64,000 nt of DNA, taken from the NCBI RefSeq assembly GCF_003075455.1, contig NZ_QDAE01000001.1, positions 310,001-374,000 of the forward strand, written 5' to 3'. A program made the translations under genes and the position numbers. Numbering within the stretch: the first letter of the stretch is position 1; every line of letters starts with the position of its first letter. The DNA is from Arthrobacter sp. Bz4 (GTDB taxonomy: Bacteria > Actinomycetota > Actinomycetes > Actinomycetales > Micrococcaceae). Positions 25,107-36,600 of the stretch are shown here, piece by piece. Under the pieces are notes generated by a model. That model was given only the letters and a program-made list of their open reading frames with translations. It was not told the origin of the DNA and did not search any database.

Positions 25107-26534
25107 GTGGAAACGCATACAAACTCAGTCCAGGACAGCCTGCCCTTCGCCCCCGATCAGGAGGTCTCGACGCTGCTCATCCTGGGCGCGTCAGGCGATC
25201 TGACCGGCCGGCTGTTACTCCCCGGTCTGGCCCGGCTGGTTCAGCATGGTCGAGCTCGTGGCCTGCGGCTGGTGGGCGCCGGCTACGACGACTGGAGCGA
25301 CGAGCAGTGGTCGGAGCGGGTCACCCAGTCTTTTGCCAGTGCGCGGGAGGCGGCCGACGACGACGGCCGGGGTGTGCTCGACCTGTTGCGGACCACGAGC
25401 GTGTACCGCCAGATTGATGTGACCACGCCCGGCGAACTGGCCAGCCTGGTTTCCTCCCTGCAGGGGCCGGTCGCCGTATATTTCGCGCTGCCGCCGGCAA
25501 TCTCGGAGAAAGCGTGCGAGCTGCTCTCCCCCGGCGATCTGCCGGATCACACCAGGCTGGTCATGGAGAAGCCCTTCGGCACCGATCAGGGCTCGGCGTT
25601 CCGGCTCAACGAAACACTGACCCGGCTGGTCCCCGAAGACCACATTCACCGGGTGGACCATTTCCTGGGCAAGGCGACGGTATTGAACATTCTGGGGCTC
25701 AGGTTCGCCAACCGTCTGCTGGAACCGGTCTGGAACAACCTGCACATCGATCGGGTCGAGGTGGTCTACGACGAGGCGCTGGCCCTTGAAGGCCGCGCCG
25801 GCTATTACGACGGCGCCGGGGCCCTCCGGGACATGATCCAGAGTCACCTGCTCCACGCCATGGCCATCCTCGCGATGGAGTCACCGGTCAGTCTGCACGA
25901 ACGCGACCTGAGGGATGGCCTTGGTGCCGTGCTGCGCGCCAGCACGGTTGACCCCGATTTCGCGAAAAGTACCCGGCGCGCCCGGTATGCCGCCGGGACA
26001 GTCGATGGGCGGGTGATCCCCGACTACGCGGCCGAGGACGGCGTCGACCCGGCCCGCGGAACCGAGACCCTCGCGGAGATCACCGTGTCGATCAACAACG
26101 CACGGTGGGCCGGTGTGCCGTTCATCCTCAGGTCCGGAAAAGCGCTGGGCGGGAACCGGAAAGAAGCGTTGGTGACGTTCAAACCGGTCAGCCATCTCCC
26201 GGCGGGCTTCACCGGGCAGGACTCACCAACCCAGTTGCGGATCGGTTTTGGCCCCGAAACCCTCAAGCTGGAAATCGATGTGAACGGCCCGGGCGACATT
26301 TTTTCCCTGGACCGGGCCGTACTGGGGGTCGAGCTGAATGCCTCGGAGCTGCTGCCCTACGGCGAAGTCCTCGAAGGAGTGCTGACCGGCGACCCGACCC
26401 TGTCGGTGCGGGGCGACACCGCCGAGGACTGCTGGCGGATCGTCGATCCGGTACTCGCCGCGTGGGCTGCCAATGAGGTGCCGCTCGACGAATATCCGGC
26501 AGGGTCACCCGGCCCCGCGGCCTGGACCAACTAG
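25107..26534 (+). CDS. zwf: Glucose-6-phosphate dehydrogenase
   Basis: G6PD oxidises glucose 6-phosphate to 6-phosphogluconolactone and makes NADPH. The nucleotide motif is LGASGDLTGRLLLPGL and the substrate/active-site motif is HRVDHFLGKATVLN, with catalytic His in RVDH. EKPFGTD is also conserved. I chose GTG at 25107 with CAGGG about 9 bp upstream; a GTG at 25098 is also possible. The open frame runs far upstream over ffh, but that part is antisense noise. It is not in a pentose-phosphate operon here, so it may be an additional isoform. Confidence 0.88.
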   Translation: METHTNSVQDSLPFAPDQEVSTLLILGASGDLTGRLLLPGLARLVQHGRARGLRLVGAGYDDWSDEQWSERVTQSFASAREAADDDGRGVLDLLRTTSVYRQIDVTTPGELASLVSSLQGPVAVYFALPPAISEKACELLSPGDLPDHTRLVMEKPFGTDQGSAFRLNETLTRLVPEDHIHRVDHFLGKATVLNILGLRFANRLLEPVWNNLHIDRVEVVYDEALALEGRAGYYDGAGALRDMIQSHLLHAMAILAMESPVSLHERDLRDGLGAVLRASTVDPDFAKSTRRARYAAGTVDGRVIPDYAAEDGVDPARGTETLAEITVSINNARWAGVPFILRSGKALGGNRKEALVTFKPVSHLPAGFTGQDSPTQLRIGFGPETLKLEIDVNGPGDIFSLDRAVLGVELNASELLPYGEVLEGVLTGDPTLSVRGDTAEDCWRIVDPVLAAWAANEVPLDEYPAGSPGPAAWTN

Positions 26535-26557
26535 CCGCTGCGGAACCGCCTAAAAGA

Positions 26558-26626
26558 CCGAAAGTCACCCTCCTGCTCCGAACGCCCGCTGCAGGCGGTG
26601 CTTTCGGAGCCGAAGGGTGACTTCGG
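26558..26626. terminator. Bidirectional terminator between zwf and glnB
   Basis: Outer arms CCGAAAGTCACCC (26558-26570) and GGGTGACTTCGG (26615-26626) pair with one bulge, and inner arms CTCCGAA and TTTCGGAG pair inside them. The genes on both sides converge here. Confidence 0.8.
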
Positions 26627-26644
26627 TCGGCGTGGTGAGCCGGG

Positions 26645-28277
<1,633 letters not shown>

Positions 28278-28336
28278 CGTCACATCCTCTCGCGAGTGGC
28301 GGGGAGTTCCCGCATTCGTAAGTCTGCCTACGCTGT

Positions 28337-28375
28337 GTTTCCGATCCGTGAACCAATTGATTGCCGGGAAGTTAC
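28337..28375 (-). promoter_or_regulatory. GlnR-like box pair upstream of amtB
   Basis: On the amtB strand two elements follow each other: GTAAC-N6-GCAAT (28375-28360) and TTCAC-N6-GAAAC (28352-28337). Each approximates the streptomycete GlnR pattern gTnAC-N6-GaAAC, and they are 7 bp apart and 60-100 bp before the start codon. Nitrogen control by GlnR is inferred. Confidence 0.4.
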
Positions 28376-28540
28376 AGAACCCGCACCGCGGTAAAGAATG
28401 CGTGACAGCCATGTTTCGGCCGTGTGAACGGACCCAGGAAACGCCGCCGTGACTGGACTGGAACCCTTACCTGAGGTAGGGGAAAAGAAGCAGGCTGTGG
28501 GCTGGTTAGACTGGCTAGGAGCTGACAACGATGGAGAATA

Positions 28541-30286
28541 ATGTCCGATTACCCCAATAGCCTGACGCCTGATCCTGCACCGGAGGAGACCGGGCAAGAA
28601 CCCGCAAAGCGTTCCCGACCGAGCCCGAAGGTCATGGTTGCGACCGGACTGGCAACCATCGTGGTGCTGGTTGGCGCGGGGGTAGGCATTTCCGCACTCA
28701 CCCAGGACGAGGAGCCACGTGCGACGCCGTCGTCGTCGCCGTCGTCGTCGCCGAGTGCAGCGGCGGTCGAAACGTCATCAGCTCCCACCCCCGAGCCGTC
28801 GCCGGCGTCCACGGAGCCGCTGCCGCCAGCGCCGACTGTCTTCTATGAGCAGGCCGGCCCACCAGCGGGGTCGCCGCTGGAAGCTGTCGAAGCGATGACC
28901 ATTGAGGTATCGGACGAGCCGACCGGCACCGAGCTGCCGTCCAACCTCATCGGGTTGTCACTGGAAGCCACCGACCTCGCCGACCCTCGGATGTCCGGCG
29001 ACAATCCCGAGATCGTGGCCAGCCTGACCGGTCTGGGGCGCCCAATGCTTCGGTTCGGGGGTAACGCTGTGGATCGCCGGTTCTTCTGGACGTCATCCAA
29101 CGAGGCAATCCCCGGGAACCTTGAAGGCGACAAAGCTCACCCGGTGCGTGCCGCCGGCCCAGCCGACCTGGAACGGGTCAATACCCTGCTGGAAGCAGCC
29201 GACGCCACCATCAGCCTGACCGTGGACCTGGGCAACTACGATCCTGAGCGCGCAGCTGACATGACCATGCATGCCTCGAACATTTTCGGGGACCGGTTGG
29301 TCGGAATCACCATCGGCAACGAGCCCAACGGGTATCCCACCAATGGTCTGCGGCCGTCCGGTTGGGGTATCCCCGAATACCTCGAGGAACTCAAGGCCTA
29401 TGCGGATGCGATGTATGAGGTAGCGCCCGAGGTTCGCATCGTGGGCCCCGGCACCTATGCGGAGGCCTGGTGGGAGCCGTTCACCCAGGCTGACCTGCAG
29501 CAGGAGAAGATTCTTTCGTTCCACCACTACCCGCTGTCGCAGTGTGACGGATCGAATGATCCCCTGGGCGAGCCCATCATGGAGAACCTGATGGCTTCGG
29601 CGATCCATGACCGTGCCGAAAATTACCGCCGTGCAGCGCTGGCCCCCGCCGAAGCGGCCGGCCTGGAAACCTGGATCCCCGAAACCGGGATCTCCGCCTG
29701 CCCAGGATCAAACGAAACCACCAAGACCCACGCATCAGCGCTGTGGAGCGTTGACTATGCGCTGAGTGCGGCGCAGATCGGTATCCCCCGGCTGAGCTTC
29801 CACAGCTCGCTGCTGACCTGCCAGGGCGGACCTCCCATGTCGTCCATCTGCTCCGGCGGACCCTACCTCCAGCCCGATGCGACCTTCGACGAGCGGGCCA
29901 ACTATTACGGCCTGTCGATGGTTGCCGAACTGCCACCCGGAGCGTTCCTGCAGCACACCGCACAGGGCGGCGGCCTGGCGTACAGCTACGTGGTGCGCCA
30001 TGAAGACGGCAGCATGAGCGTGATTCTGGTCAACCAGAACAACCCCGAGGTAGCCGCACAGACTGATGTCACGGTGCAACTGCCGGCGGCAGCACGCACC
30101 AGCTCGATGACCCAGCTCGCTGGTCCGTCGTACGGCGCCGAAGACTCAACCATTATCGATGGTGCCTTTGCCGCACCCGTTCCGGCCGGGGAACGGCCGG
30201 CGATCCCCGGATTCGTCCCCGGCGCCGAATCCGTCCAGTTGCCGGTGACTGCGGGCACCGTCTCGGTGTTCCACTTCACCTTCTAG
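28541..30286 (+). CDS. Membrane-anchored glycoside-hydrolase-like protein (GH79-like)
   Basis: The 581-residue protein has a short cytoplasmic start, one membrane helix (about 32-53), a Ser/Pro/Thr-rich wall-spanning linker (about 60-100) and an extracellular TIM-barrel-like domain. The barrel shows PMLRFGGNAVDR, the likely acid/base Glu261 in ITIGNEPNGYP and the likely nucleophile Glu381 in WIPETGISACPG. A C-terminal beta domain ends at VSVFHFTF. This resembles the GH79 heparanase/beta-glucuronidase group, but the substrate is unknown. GGAG lies 6 bp before the ATG. A strong bidirectional terminator follows. Confidence 0.75.
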   Translation: MSDYPNSLTPDPAPEETGQEPAKRSRPSPKVMVATGLATIVVLVGAGVGISALTQDEEPRATPSSSPSSSPSAAAVETSSAPTPEPSPASTEPLPPAPTVFYEQAGPPAGSPLEAVEAMTIEVSDEPTGTELPSNLIGLSLEATDLADPRMSGDNPEIVASLTGLGRPMLRFGGNAVDRRFFWTSSNEAIPGNLEGDKAHPVRAAGPADLERVNTLLEAADATISLTVDLGNYDPERAADMTMHASNIFGDRLVGITIGNEPNGYPTNGLRPSGWGIPEYLEELKAYADAMYEVAPEVRIVGPGTYAEAWWEPFTQADLQQEKILSFHHYPLSQCDGSNDPLGEPIMENLMASAIHDRAENYRRAALAPAEAAGLETWIPETGISACPGSNETTKTHASALWSVDYALSAAQIGIPRLSFHSSLLTCQGGPPMSSICSGGPYLQPDATFDERANYYGLSMVAELPPGAFLQHTAQGGGLAYSYVVRHEDGSMSVILVNQNNPEVAAQTDVTVQLPAAARTSSMTQLAGPSYGAEDSTIIDGAFAAPVPAGERPAIPGFVPGAESVQLPVTAGTVSVFHFTF

Positions 30287-30294
30287 CTGCACCA

Positions 30295-30336
30295 TAAAAG
30301 CGGCGCCCCACCGAACTCGGTGGGGCGCCGCTTTTA
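30295..30336. terminator. Bidirectional terminator between the glycosidase-like gene and ftsY
   Basis: An 18-bp perfect stem (30295-30312 with 30319-30336) closes on a 6-base loop, with A-rich and T-rich ends on the two sides. Both neighbouring genes converge on it. Confidence 0.92.
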
Positions 30337-30352
30337 GGTTTGGCCGGGTGGG

Positions 30353-31555
30353 CTAGTTGAGGAGTGCGTCCACGAAGGTTTCGGCTTCGAAGAGCGCCAG
30401 ATCGTCTGGGCCTTCGCCCAGGCCCACCAGCTTCACGGGGACACCGAGGCTGCGCTGGATGGCGACCACGATGCCGCCCTTGGCGGTGCCGTCGAGCTTG
30501 GTGAGGACGATTCCCGTCACGTTTACCACCTCGGCGAATACCCGGGCCTGGTTCAGACCGTTCTGGCCGGTGGTGGCGTCGAGGACCAGCAGTACCTCGT
30601 CGACGGCGGCCAGCTTCTCAATGACCCGCTTGACCTTGCCGAGTTCGTCCATCAGGCCCACCTTGTTCTGGAGCCGCCCGGCGGTGTCGATCATCACTAC
30701 GTCCACTTCACCGTCGATTCCGGCCTTGACGGCCTCGTACGCGACCGACGCCGGATCGGCGCCGTCGACGTCGGACCGCACGGTCGGCACGCCGACCCGC
30801 TGACCCCAGGTGGCGAGCTGCTCGGCAGCGGCGGCCCGAAAGGTGTCGGCAGCGCCCAGGAGGACATCCTTGTCATCGGCGACCAGGACCCGTGCCAGTT
30901 TGCCCACGGTGGTCGTCTTGCCGACACCGTTAACGCCGACGACCAACACGACGGCCGGCCGGTCGGCGTGCCGGTGGGTAGCGAGGGAGCGGTCCATGGT
31001 GGGATCCACGAGCTTGATGAGCTCCTGGCGCAGCATGTCCTTGACCTCGGCGGGGCTGCGGCTTCCTGCCACCTTCACCCGGGCCCGGAGCGCGTCGACC
31101 AGTTCCATTGTCGGTTCGGTGCCCAGATCGGCGAGCAGCAGGGTTTCCTCGATCTCGTCCCACACGTCTTCGTCAATGTTGTCGCGGGACAGCAGGGCGA
31201 GCAGGCCCTTGCCGAGCGCGTTGTTGGAGCGGACCAGGCGGGCGCGGAGGCGGGCCAGGCGGCCCTGTACCTCGTCGGGGGTCTCGACCGGCACCGTTTC
31301 TGTGCCGATGGTCGTCTCTTCGAGATCGCGCAGGTCATCGGGTACGACGACGTCGGGCGCTGTGTCTGTCGGTTGCTCCAACGTGTCAGTGGGGGTTCCC
31401 GGGGTTCCACCGGTAACGCGGTCGTCGTCGTCACGGGTGGTGGTGTAGGTACCCGGCGGTGTTTTGCGTCCCTTCAGCAGCAGCACGGCAAGTGAGCCGA
31501 TCACCGCGAGAGAAATGGCTACGTAAATTAGTATCTGGAGCGTCGTCTCGTTCAC
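30353..31555 (-). CDS. ftsY: Signal recognition particle receptor FtsY
   Basis: FtsY docks SRP-ribosome complexes at the membrane. An N-terminal membrane helix (about 7-27) anchors it, as in other actinobacteria, followed by an acidic linker (about 35-90) and the NG domain with VVGVNGVGKTTTVGKLA, DTAGRLQNK and TKLDGTAKGG. Length is 400 residues. It is immediately downstream of smc's region on the chromosome but separated by an oppositely oriented MFS gene. Confidence 0.96.
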   Translation of the reverse strand: MNETTLQILIYVAISLAVIGSLAVLLLKGRKTPPGTYTTTRDDDDRVTGGTPGTPTDTLEQPTDTAPDVVVPDDLRDLEETTIGTETVPVETPDEVQGRLARLRARLVRSNNALGKGLLALLSRDNIDEDVWDEIEETLLLADLGTEPTMELVDALRARVKVAGSRSPAEVKDMLRQELIKLVDPTMDRSLATHRHADRPAVVLVVGVNGVGKTTTVGKLARVLVADDKDVLLGAADTFRAAAAEQLATWGQRVGVPTVRSDVDGADPASVAYEAVKAGIDGEVDVVMIDTAGRLQNKVGLMDELGKVKRVIEKLAAVDEVLLVLDATTGQNGLNQARVFAEVVNVTGIVLTKLDGTAKGGIVVAIQRSLGVPVKLVGLGEGPDDLALFEAETFVDALLN

Positions 31556-31619
31556 AGACCTAGCTTCTCATACGCCTCTGGCATGGCCCGAGGGAAACTG
31601 GTGAAAGACTACTCTCATC

Positions 31620-32888
31620 ATGTTCAGCCTCAGACGCTCCCCCGCCGCTGGCGATCCCGCCGTCGCACCCGCAGAACGCATCAGAATCCCCGAGGAAATC
31701 TGGGTCCTGATTGCTGCGGCCTTCGTCATTGCCATCGGGTTCGGGCTGGTCGCACCCGTGCTGCCCCAGTTCGCCCAGAGCTTCGACCTGCCGCCGTTTG
31801 TCGCCCGTCTTGAGCTGGGGGTGACCGCGTCGGCCATCATTGTCAGCGCGTTTGCCTTCACCCGCCTCGTTTTTGCCCCGGCCGGCGGCAAACTCGTCGA
31901 ACGCCTTGGTGAGCGTCCGGTCTACGTGTCGGGGCTGCTGATTGTGGCGCTGTCGACGGGTGCCTGCGCGTTTGCCGCCGATTACTGGCAGCTGCTGATC
32001 TTCCGGGGGCTTGGCGGTATCGGGTCGACCATGTTCACGGTGTCGGCGATGGGCCTGATCGTTCGATTGGCACCGCCGGGGTTGCGGGGCAGGGTTTCGG
32101 GTTCGTACGCGTCGGCTTTCCTGCTCGGCAGTATCTTCGGGCCGCTGATCGGCGGACTGTTGGCCGTGTTCGGCCTACGAGTGCCCTTCCTGGTCTACGC
32201 CGGCGCGTTGATCGTCGCGGCGACCGTGGTGTTCATCAAGCTGCGGGATTCAGCGCTTCGGGATAAAGCAGCCAATACGACCCCACTGCCCGGCCTTTCG
32301 GTACGTGAAGCGCTCGGCGACTCTGCGTACCGGGCGGCACTCGCCTCCGGGTTCTCCAACGGCTGGTCCTCGTTCGGGGTCAGGATGGCCCTGGTTCCAC
32401 TCTTTGTCGTTGCGGTCCTGGACGAAGGACCGGAAGCGGCGGGCATCGCGTTGACGTTTTTCGCCCTCGGCACTGCGCTGGCCCTGACCTTCTCCGGCAG
32501 GCTGGCCGACCGGCTGGGCCGTAAACCACTGGTTCTGACCGGGTTGGCTGTCAACGGACTGGCCATGACGGGTCTCGGTTTCACCACCGATCTGGTGATG
32601 TTCCTCGCGGTCTCCGTTGTTGCCGGCCTCGGGGCTGGCCTGCTCAACCCGGCCCAGCAGGCAGTGATCGCTGATGTGATTGGCAACCAGCGCAGCGGCG
32701 GCAAGGTGCTCGCGGCGTTCCAGATGAGCGCCGACACCGGCGCCATCATCGGGCCAATCATCGCCGGCCTGATCGTCGACGCGCTGTCCTTCGGCTGGGC
32801 GTTCGCCCTCACCGGCGTGGTGGCGTTCGCGGCGTTCCTCATCTGGCTGGGCGCCCGCGAAACGCTCCCCGAAAAGACGAGCGCCTAG
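31620..32888 (+). CDS. MFS transporter
   Basis: This 422-residue major-facilitator protein has about twelve hydrophobic helices. The MFS signature loops are LVERLGERPVYVSGL between helices 2 and 3 and GRLADRLGRKPLVLTGL between helices 8 and 9. The pattern resembles drug-efflux (DHA-type) members; the substrate is unknown. It is inserted between ftsY and smc on the opposite strand, and its stop codon overlaps the smc stop by 4 bp. Confidence 0.88.
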   Translation: MFSLRRSPAAGDPAVAPAERIRIPEEIWVLIAAAFVIAIGFGLVAPVLPQFAQSFDLPPFVARLELGVTASAIIVSAFAFTRLVFAPAGGKLVERLGERPVYVSGLLIVALSTGACAFAADYWQLLIFRGLGGIGSTMFTVSAMGLIVRLAPPGLRGRVSGSYASAFLLGSIFGPLIGGLLAVFGLRVPFLVYAGALIVAATVVFIKLRDSALRDKAANTTPLPGLSVREALGDSAYRAALASGFSNGWSSFGVRMALVPLFVVAVLDEGPEAAGIALTFFALGTALALTFSGRLADRLGRKPLVLTGLAVNGLAMTGLGFTTDLVMFLAVSVVAGLGAGLLNPAQQAVIADVIGNQRSGGKVLAAFQMSADTGAIIGPIIAGLIVDALSFGWAFALTGVVAFAAFLIWLGARETLPEKTSA

Positions 32889-35800
32889 GCGTCCACCAGC
32901 CGCTGGCTGATGACCGTCGACACGCCGTCGCCCCTCATCGTCACGCCATACAGGGCGTCAGCGACCTCCATGGTCCGCTTCTGGTGGGTGATGATGATCA
33001 GCTGGCTGGATTCGCGGAGCTCCTCGAAAATGGTGAGCAACCGGCTGAGGTTGGTGTCGTCAAGGGCCGCCTCCACCTCATCCATCACATAGAACGGCGA
33101 CGGCCGGGCCTTGAAGATCGCCACAAGCAGTGCGACGGCGGTCAGCGAGCGCTCCCCACCCGACAGCAGCGAGAGGCGTTTGATGCGCTTACCTGCCGGA
33201 CGTGCTTCAACCTCGATGCCGGTGGTGAGCATATTGTCCGGGTCGGTGAGGACCAGCCGTCCCTCCCCGCCGGGGAACAGCCGCCCAAACACGCGCTCGA
33301 ACTGCACGGCCGTGTCCTGATAGGCGGCGGTGAAGACCTGTTCCACCCGTTCGTCGACCTCGCGGATGATGTCGAGGAGGTCCTTGCGGGTTGCCTTGAG
33401 GTCTTCCAGCTGGGTGCTGAGGAACTGGTGGCGTTCCTCCAGTGCGGCAAATTCCTCGAGTGCCAGCGGGTTGACCCGGCCCAGGGACGCGAGATCCTTC
33501 TCGGCCCGTTTGAGCCGTTTCTCCTGCTCCTGGCGGACGAAGGGAATCCCGGCGGGGATCGGATTGCCTTCCTCATCCACTGGCGCCCTCAGCTCCGCCC
33601 ATTTGTCGGCTGCAGCAACGGCTACCGGGACCGGCAGGTGGGGACCGTATTCGGCGATCAGGTGATCCGAGGTGAGGCCGAGTTCATCAATCGCACGGTT
33701 CTCAAGGGTTTCGATCCGGGCACGCTGCTGGGCGCGGGCCAGTTCGTCGCGATGCACCGAGTCAGTCAGCTCGCCGAGCTCGGTGATCAGGCGATCATTG
33801 CTGGTTCGAACGTCGGTCAGCTCGGCGTCCCACTGTGCGCGGGCCTCTTCAGCGGCGTCGCGGTAGTGCGCGGCCCGCTCCACCGAGACGTCAAGGTACC
33901 CGAGTGCGGTGTGCACCGCCTGTCCGACGGCGGCAGCCCTGGCTGCCTGCAGACGCCGGATCCGTGCCCGTTCGGCGGCCTGGACGCGTGCCTGCCGTTC
34001 GGCGACGGCTGCCCGCTCCAGGGACAGGGCACGGTTGGCGATCGCGCGGAGCTGTTCTTCCGAACTGCGCAACGACAGGCGTGCTTCCATCTCGGCCTGC
34101 CGCGCCTGCGCCGCGCCGAGCGCCAGCAGGTCCCGGTGTTCGGTGGACGGTTCGCTCTCTTCCGGTGCGTCCTGGGCAGCGGCGAGCCGTTCGGTGACTT
34201 CCTGCAGCCGCTCCTGTTCGGCGCCGAGGTTGGTGGCGGCAGCGTCGGCCAGCCGGGTCAGCCGGTCGGTTTCGCCGGCCGCGGACCGTACCACTGACCC
34301 GAGCTGACCCAGCTTCTCGGCGACTGCTGCGAGTCGGGCATCGGAATCATGCAACTGTTCCAGGGCCTGATCGGCTGTCTTTTGGGCGTCGTTCAGCCGT
34401 CCGGTGGTAGCTGCTATCTCAAACCGTGCACGTTCCATCCGGTTGGCGGCGGCCTCGAGCCGGACCGTCGTTTCGTCAACCGCCGCCTGAACCTCCAGCA
34501 CGCCCGGTTCGGCTGCGGACCCGCCGCTGACCGACGCGACGGTGACCACGTGCCCGTCCCTGGTGATGGCCGTCAGGTGTGGCTGGGCCTGCACCAGCTC
34601 GAAGGCGTCGTCAATCCCCTGGACCACAACCCTTCCCTGGAGCAGATGGGTTACCACTGCGCCTACCTGGCTGTCGCAGGTCACCAGGTCACTGGCAGGG
34701 GTCGCACCATCGGGTAGCTGATCGAGCTCTGGGGGACGGACTGTGGGCGGCGTGCTGCCCACCGCTGCGTCGGCGACCAGCAGGGTCACCTGGCCAGCGT
34801 CGTCCTCCAGCACCCGGCGCAGCACACGATCGGCGACTGTCAGGTCCCCGACGGCGACGGCGTCGGCTGCTGAACCGAGCGCGGCAGCGATAGCGCTCTC
34901 GTATCCTGGGGCGACCGTCAGGAGGTCGGTGACGGCCGCGAGGACACCCTCAAGGCCAGCATCGAGCACCGCCTGGCTGCCGTCCCGGCGCTGCAGTCCG
35001 GTCATCAGCGCCTCCAGCCGGGCCTGCAGGGACTCCCGTTCGCGGTCGGCTGCCCGTTCCGCGCCGGTCAGGTCCTCAAGTTCCTGCTGGACCGCCTCCA
35101 GTGCACGGCTGGCAGCCTCGTACTGTTCGTCAAGGTTCTCTTCGCCCTCCTCGGCCCCGGCCACCTGGACCTCGAGTGCCACGAACTCCTGCTGCGCGGC
35201 TACCCGGCGGACGTCGACGTCGCCCACCGACGCGCGGAGCCGGCCCAGCTCCGCTTCGGCCGATTCCACCCTCGACCGGGCGGCGGATACCTGGCCGATC
35301 AGCTTCGCCAGGCCTTCACGCCGGTCGGCGGCGGCGCGGAGCAGCCCGGTCAGCCGTCTGTCCTCGACAGCCGCCGAATCCTCGGCATCGGCGCGCAATT
35401 CGATGGCTGTTTCCAGCGCTTCGGCGCGTTCGGCAACGTGGTCCCGCAACGCGGCTTCCTCGGCCCTGACACGGGCGGCCTGCTGATCCAGTTCGTCGGG
35501 GGTCCTGCCGCCGGCCCGGGAGACGCCGTCGTCGTCGCCGGCTCCCAGCAGCCGGCGACGCTCCTCGGCGAGACTGCCCAATGACCTGAACCGTTCGCGG
35601 GTGTTGGCCAGCTGGTACCAGGTGTCGCGGGCGGCGTTCAGCCGCGGTGTCGCGTCGGCGGCGAACCGTTCCAGATCGGCTTGCCGCGCCCGGCCGGTTG
35701 CCAGAAGTTTTTCGACGTCGGCGCGGCGTTCTTTGAGCGCTGTCTCGTCAGCGACGTCGCGTTCGAAGGAGTTCATCAGCTGGACCAGATCGTCGGCCAT

Positions 35801-36487
35801 GAGCCGCGCCCTGGCATCCCTGACATCAAACTGGACGGTCTTGGCGCGGCGGGCGACGTCGGCCTGTTTGCCCAGCGGCGTGAGCTGGCGGCGGATTTCA
35901 CCGGTCAGGTCGGTCAGCCGGGTGAGGTTGGCTTGCATGGCATCGAGTTTGCGCACCGTCTTTTCCCGCCGGCGACGGTGCTTGAGGATCCCTGCAGCCT
36001 CCTCGATGAAACCGCGGCGGTCCTCGGGGGTGGCATGTAGCACCTTGTCCAGCTGGCCCTGCCCCACGATCACGTGCATTTCGCGGCCGAGCCCCGAATC
36101 GGAGAGTAGCTCCTGGATGTCGAGGAGCCTGCAGGTGTCACCGTTGATGGCGTATTCGGATCCGCCGGTGCGGAACAGGGTGCGGGAAATGGTGACTTCG
36201 GCGTACTCGATGGGCAGGGCGCCGTCGGCGTTGTCAATGGTCAGGGAGACCTGCGCACGGCCGAGGGGCGTCCGGCCCGAGGTTCCGGCGAAAATGACGT
36301 CTTCCATCTTGCCGCCGCGAAGCGTTTTGGCTCCCTGTTCGCCCATCACCCAGGCCAGGGCGTCCACCACATTGGATTTGCCCGACCCATTGGGTCCGAC
36401 CACCGCGGTGACGCCTGGCTCGAAGTCGAACGTCGTCGCGGATGCGAAGGACTTGAAGCCGCGCACGGTTAGACTTTTCAGATGCAC
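32885..36487 (-). CDS. smc: Chromosome segregation protein SMC
   Basis: SMC forms the condensin ring that compacts and separates chromosomes. The 1200-residue protein has the N-terminal head with Walker A GPNGSGKSN, long coiled coils (about 170-500 and 660-1010), a hinge (about 510-640) and a C-terminal head with the signature LSGGERSLTAVALLVA and Walker B FYVMDEVEAALDDTN. Length is normal. No scpA or scpB is adjacent. It is divergent from oleA across a 234-bp regulatory gap. Confidence 0.97.
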   Translation of the reverse strand: MHLKSLTVRGFKSFASATTFDFEPGVTAVVGPNGSGKSNVVDALAWVMGEQGAKTLRGGKMEDVIFAGTSGRTPLGRAQVSLTIDNADGALPIEYAEVTISRTLFRTGGSEYAINGDTCRLLDIQELLSDSGLGREMHVIVGQGQLDKVLHATPEDRRGFIEEAAGILKHRRRREKTVRKLDAMQANLTRLTDLTGEIRRQLTPLGKQADVARRAKTVQFDVRDARARLMADDLVQLMNSFERDVADETALKERRADVEKLLATGRARQADLERFAADATPRLNAARDTWYQLANTRERFRSLGSLAEERRRLLGAGDDDGVSRAGGRTPDELDQQAARVRAEEAALRDHVAERAEALETAIELRADAEDSAAVEDRRLTGLLRAAADRREGLAKLIGQVSAARSRVESAEAELGRLRASVGDVDVRRVAAQQEFVALEVQVAGAEEGEENLDEQYEAASRALEAVQQELEDLTGAERAADRERESLQARLEALMTGLQRRDGSQAVLDAGLEGVLAAVTDLLTVAPGYESAIAAALGSAADAVAVGDLTVADRVLRRVLEDDAGQVTLLVADAAVGSTPPTVRPPELDQLPDGATPASDLVTCDSQVGAVVTHLLQGRVVVQGIDDAFELVQAQPHLTAITRDGHVVTVASVSGGSAAEPGVLEVQAAVDETTVRLEAAANRMERARFEIAATTGRLNDAQKTADQALEQLHDSDARLAAVAEKLGQLGSVVRSAAGETDRLTRLADAAATNLGAEQERLQEVTERLAAAQDAPEESEPSTEHRDLLALGAAQARQAEMEARLSLRSSEEQLRAIANRALSLERAAVAERQARVQAAERARIRRLQAARAAAVGQAVHTALGYLDVSVERAAHYRDAAEEARAQWDAELTDVRTSNDRLITELGELTDSVHRDELARAQQRARIETLENRAIDELGLTSDHLIAEYGPHLPVPVAVAAADKWAELRAPVDEEGNPIPAGIPFVRQEQEKRLKRAEKDLASLGRVNPLALEEFAALEERHQFLSTQLEDLKATRKDLLDIIREVDERVEQVFTAAYQDTAVQFERVFGRLFPGGEGRLVLTDPDNMLTTGIEVEARPAGKRIKRLSLLSGGERSLTAVALLVAIFKARPSPFYVMDEVEAALDDTNLSRLLTIFEELRESSQLIIITHQKRTMEVADALYGVTMRGDGVSTVISQRLVDA

Positions 36488-36600
36488 AGTGTCTTAGGTC
36501 TCCAGAAGATGGTGGTTTTCCCTAATCTACTGGGTTAACGGGCCGTTTTGCAGCATTGCGAGGGTTCACGCACCGCGTAATGCTGCCCGAACGCCGCCTG

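Noticed and set aside
32984-34297. 437-codon open frame antisense to smc
   Set aside because: It lies entirely opposite the conserved SMC C-terminal coding region and has no family features.
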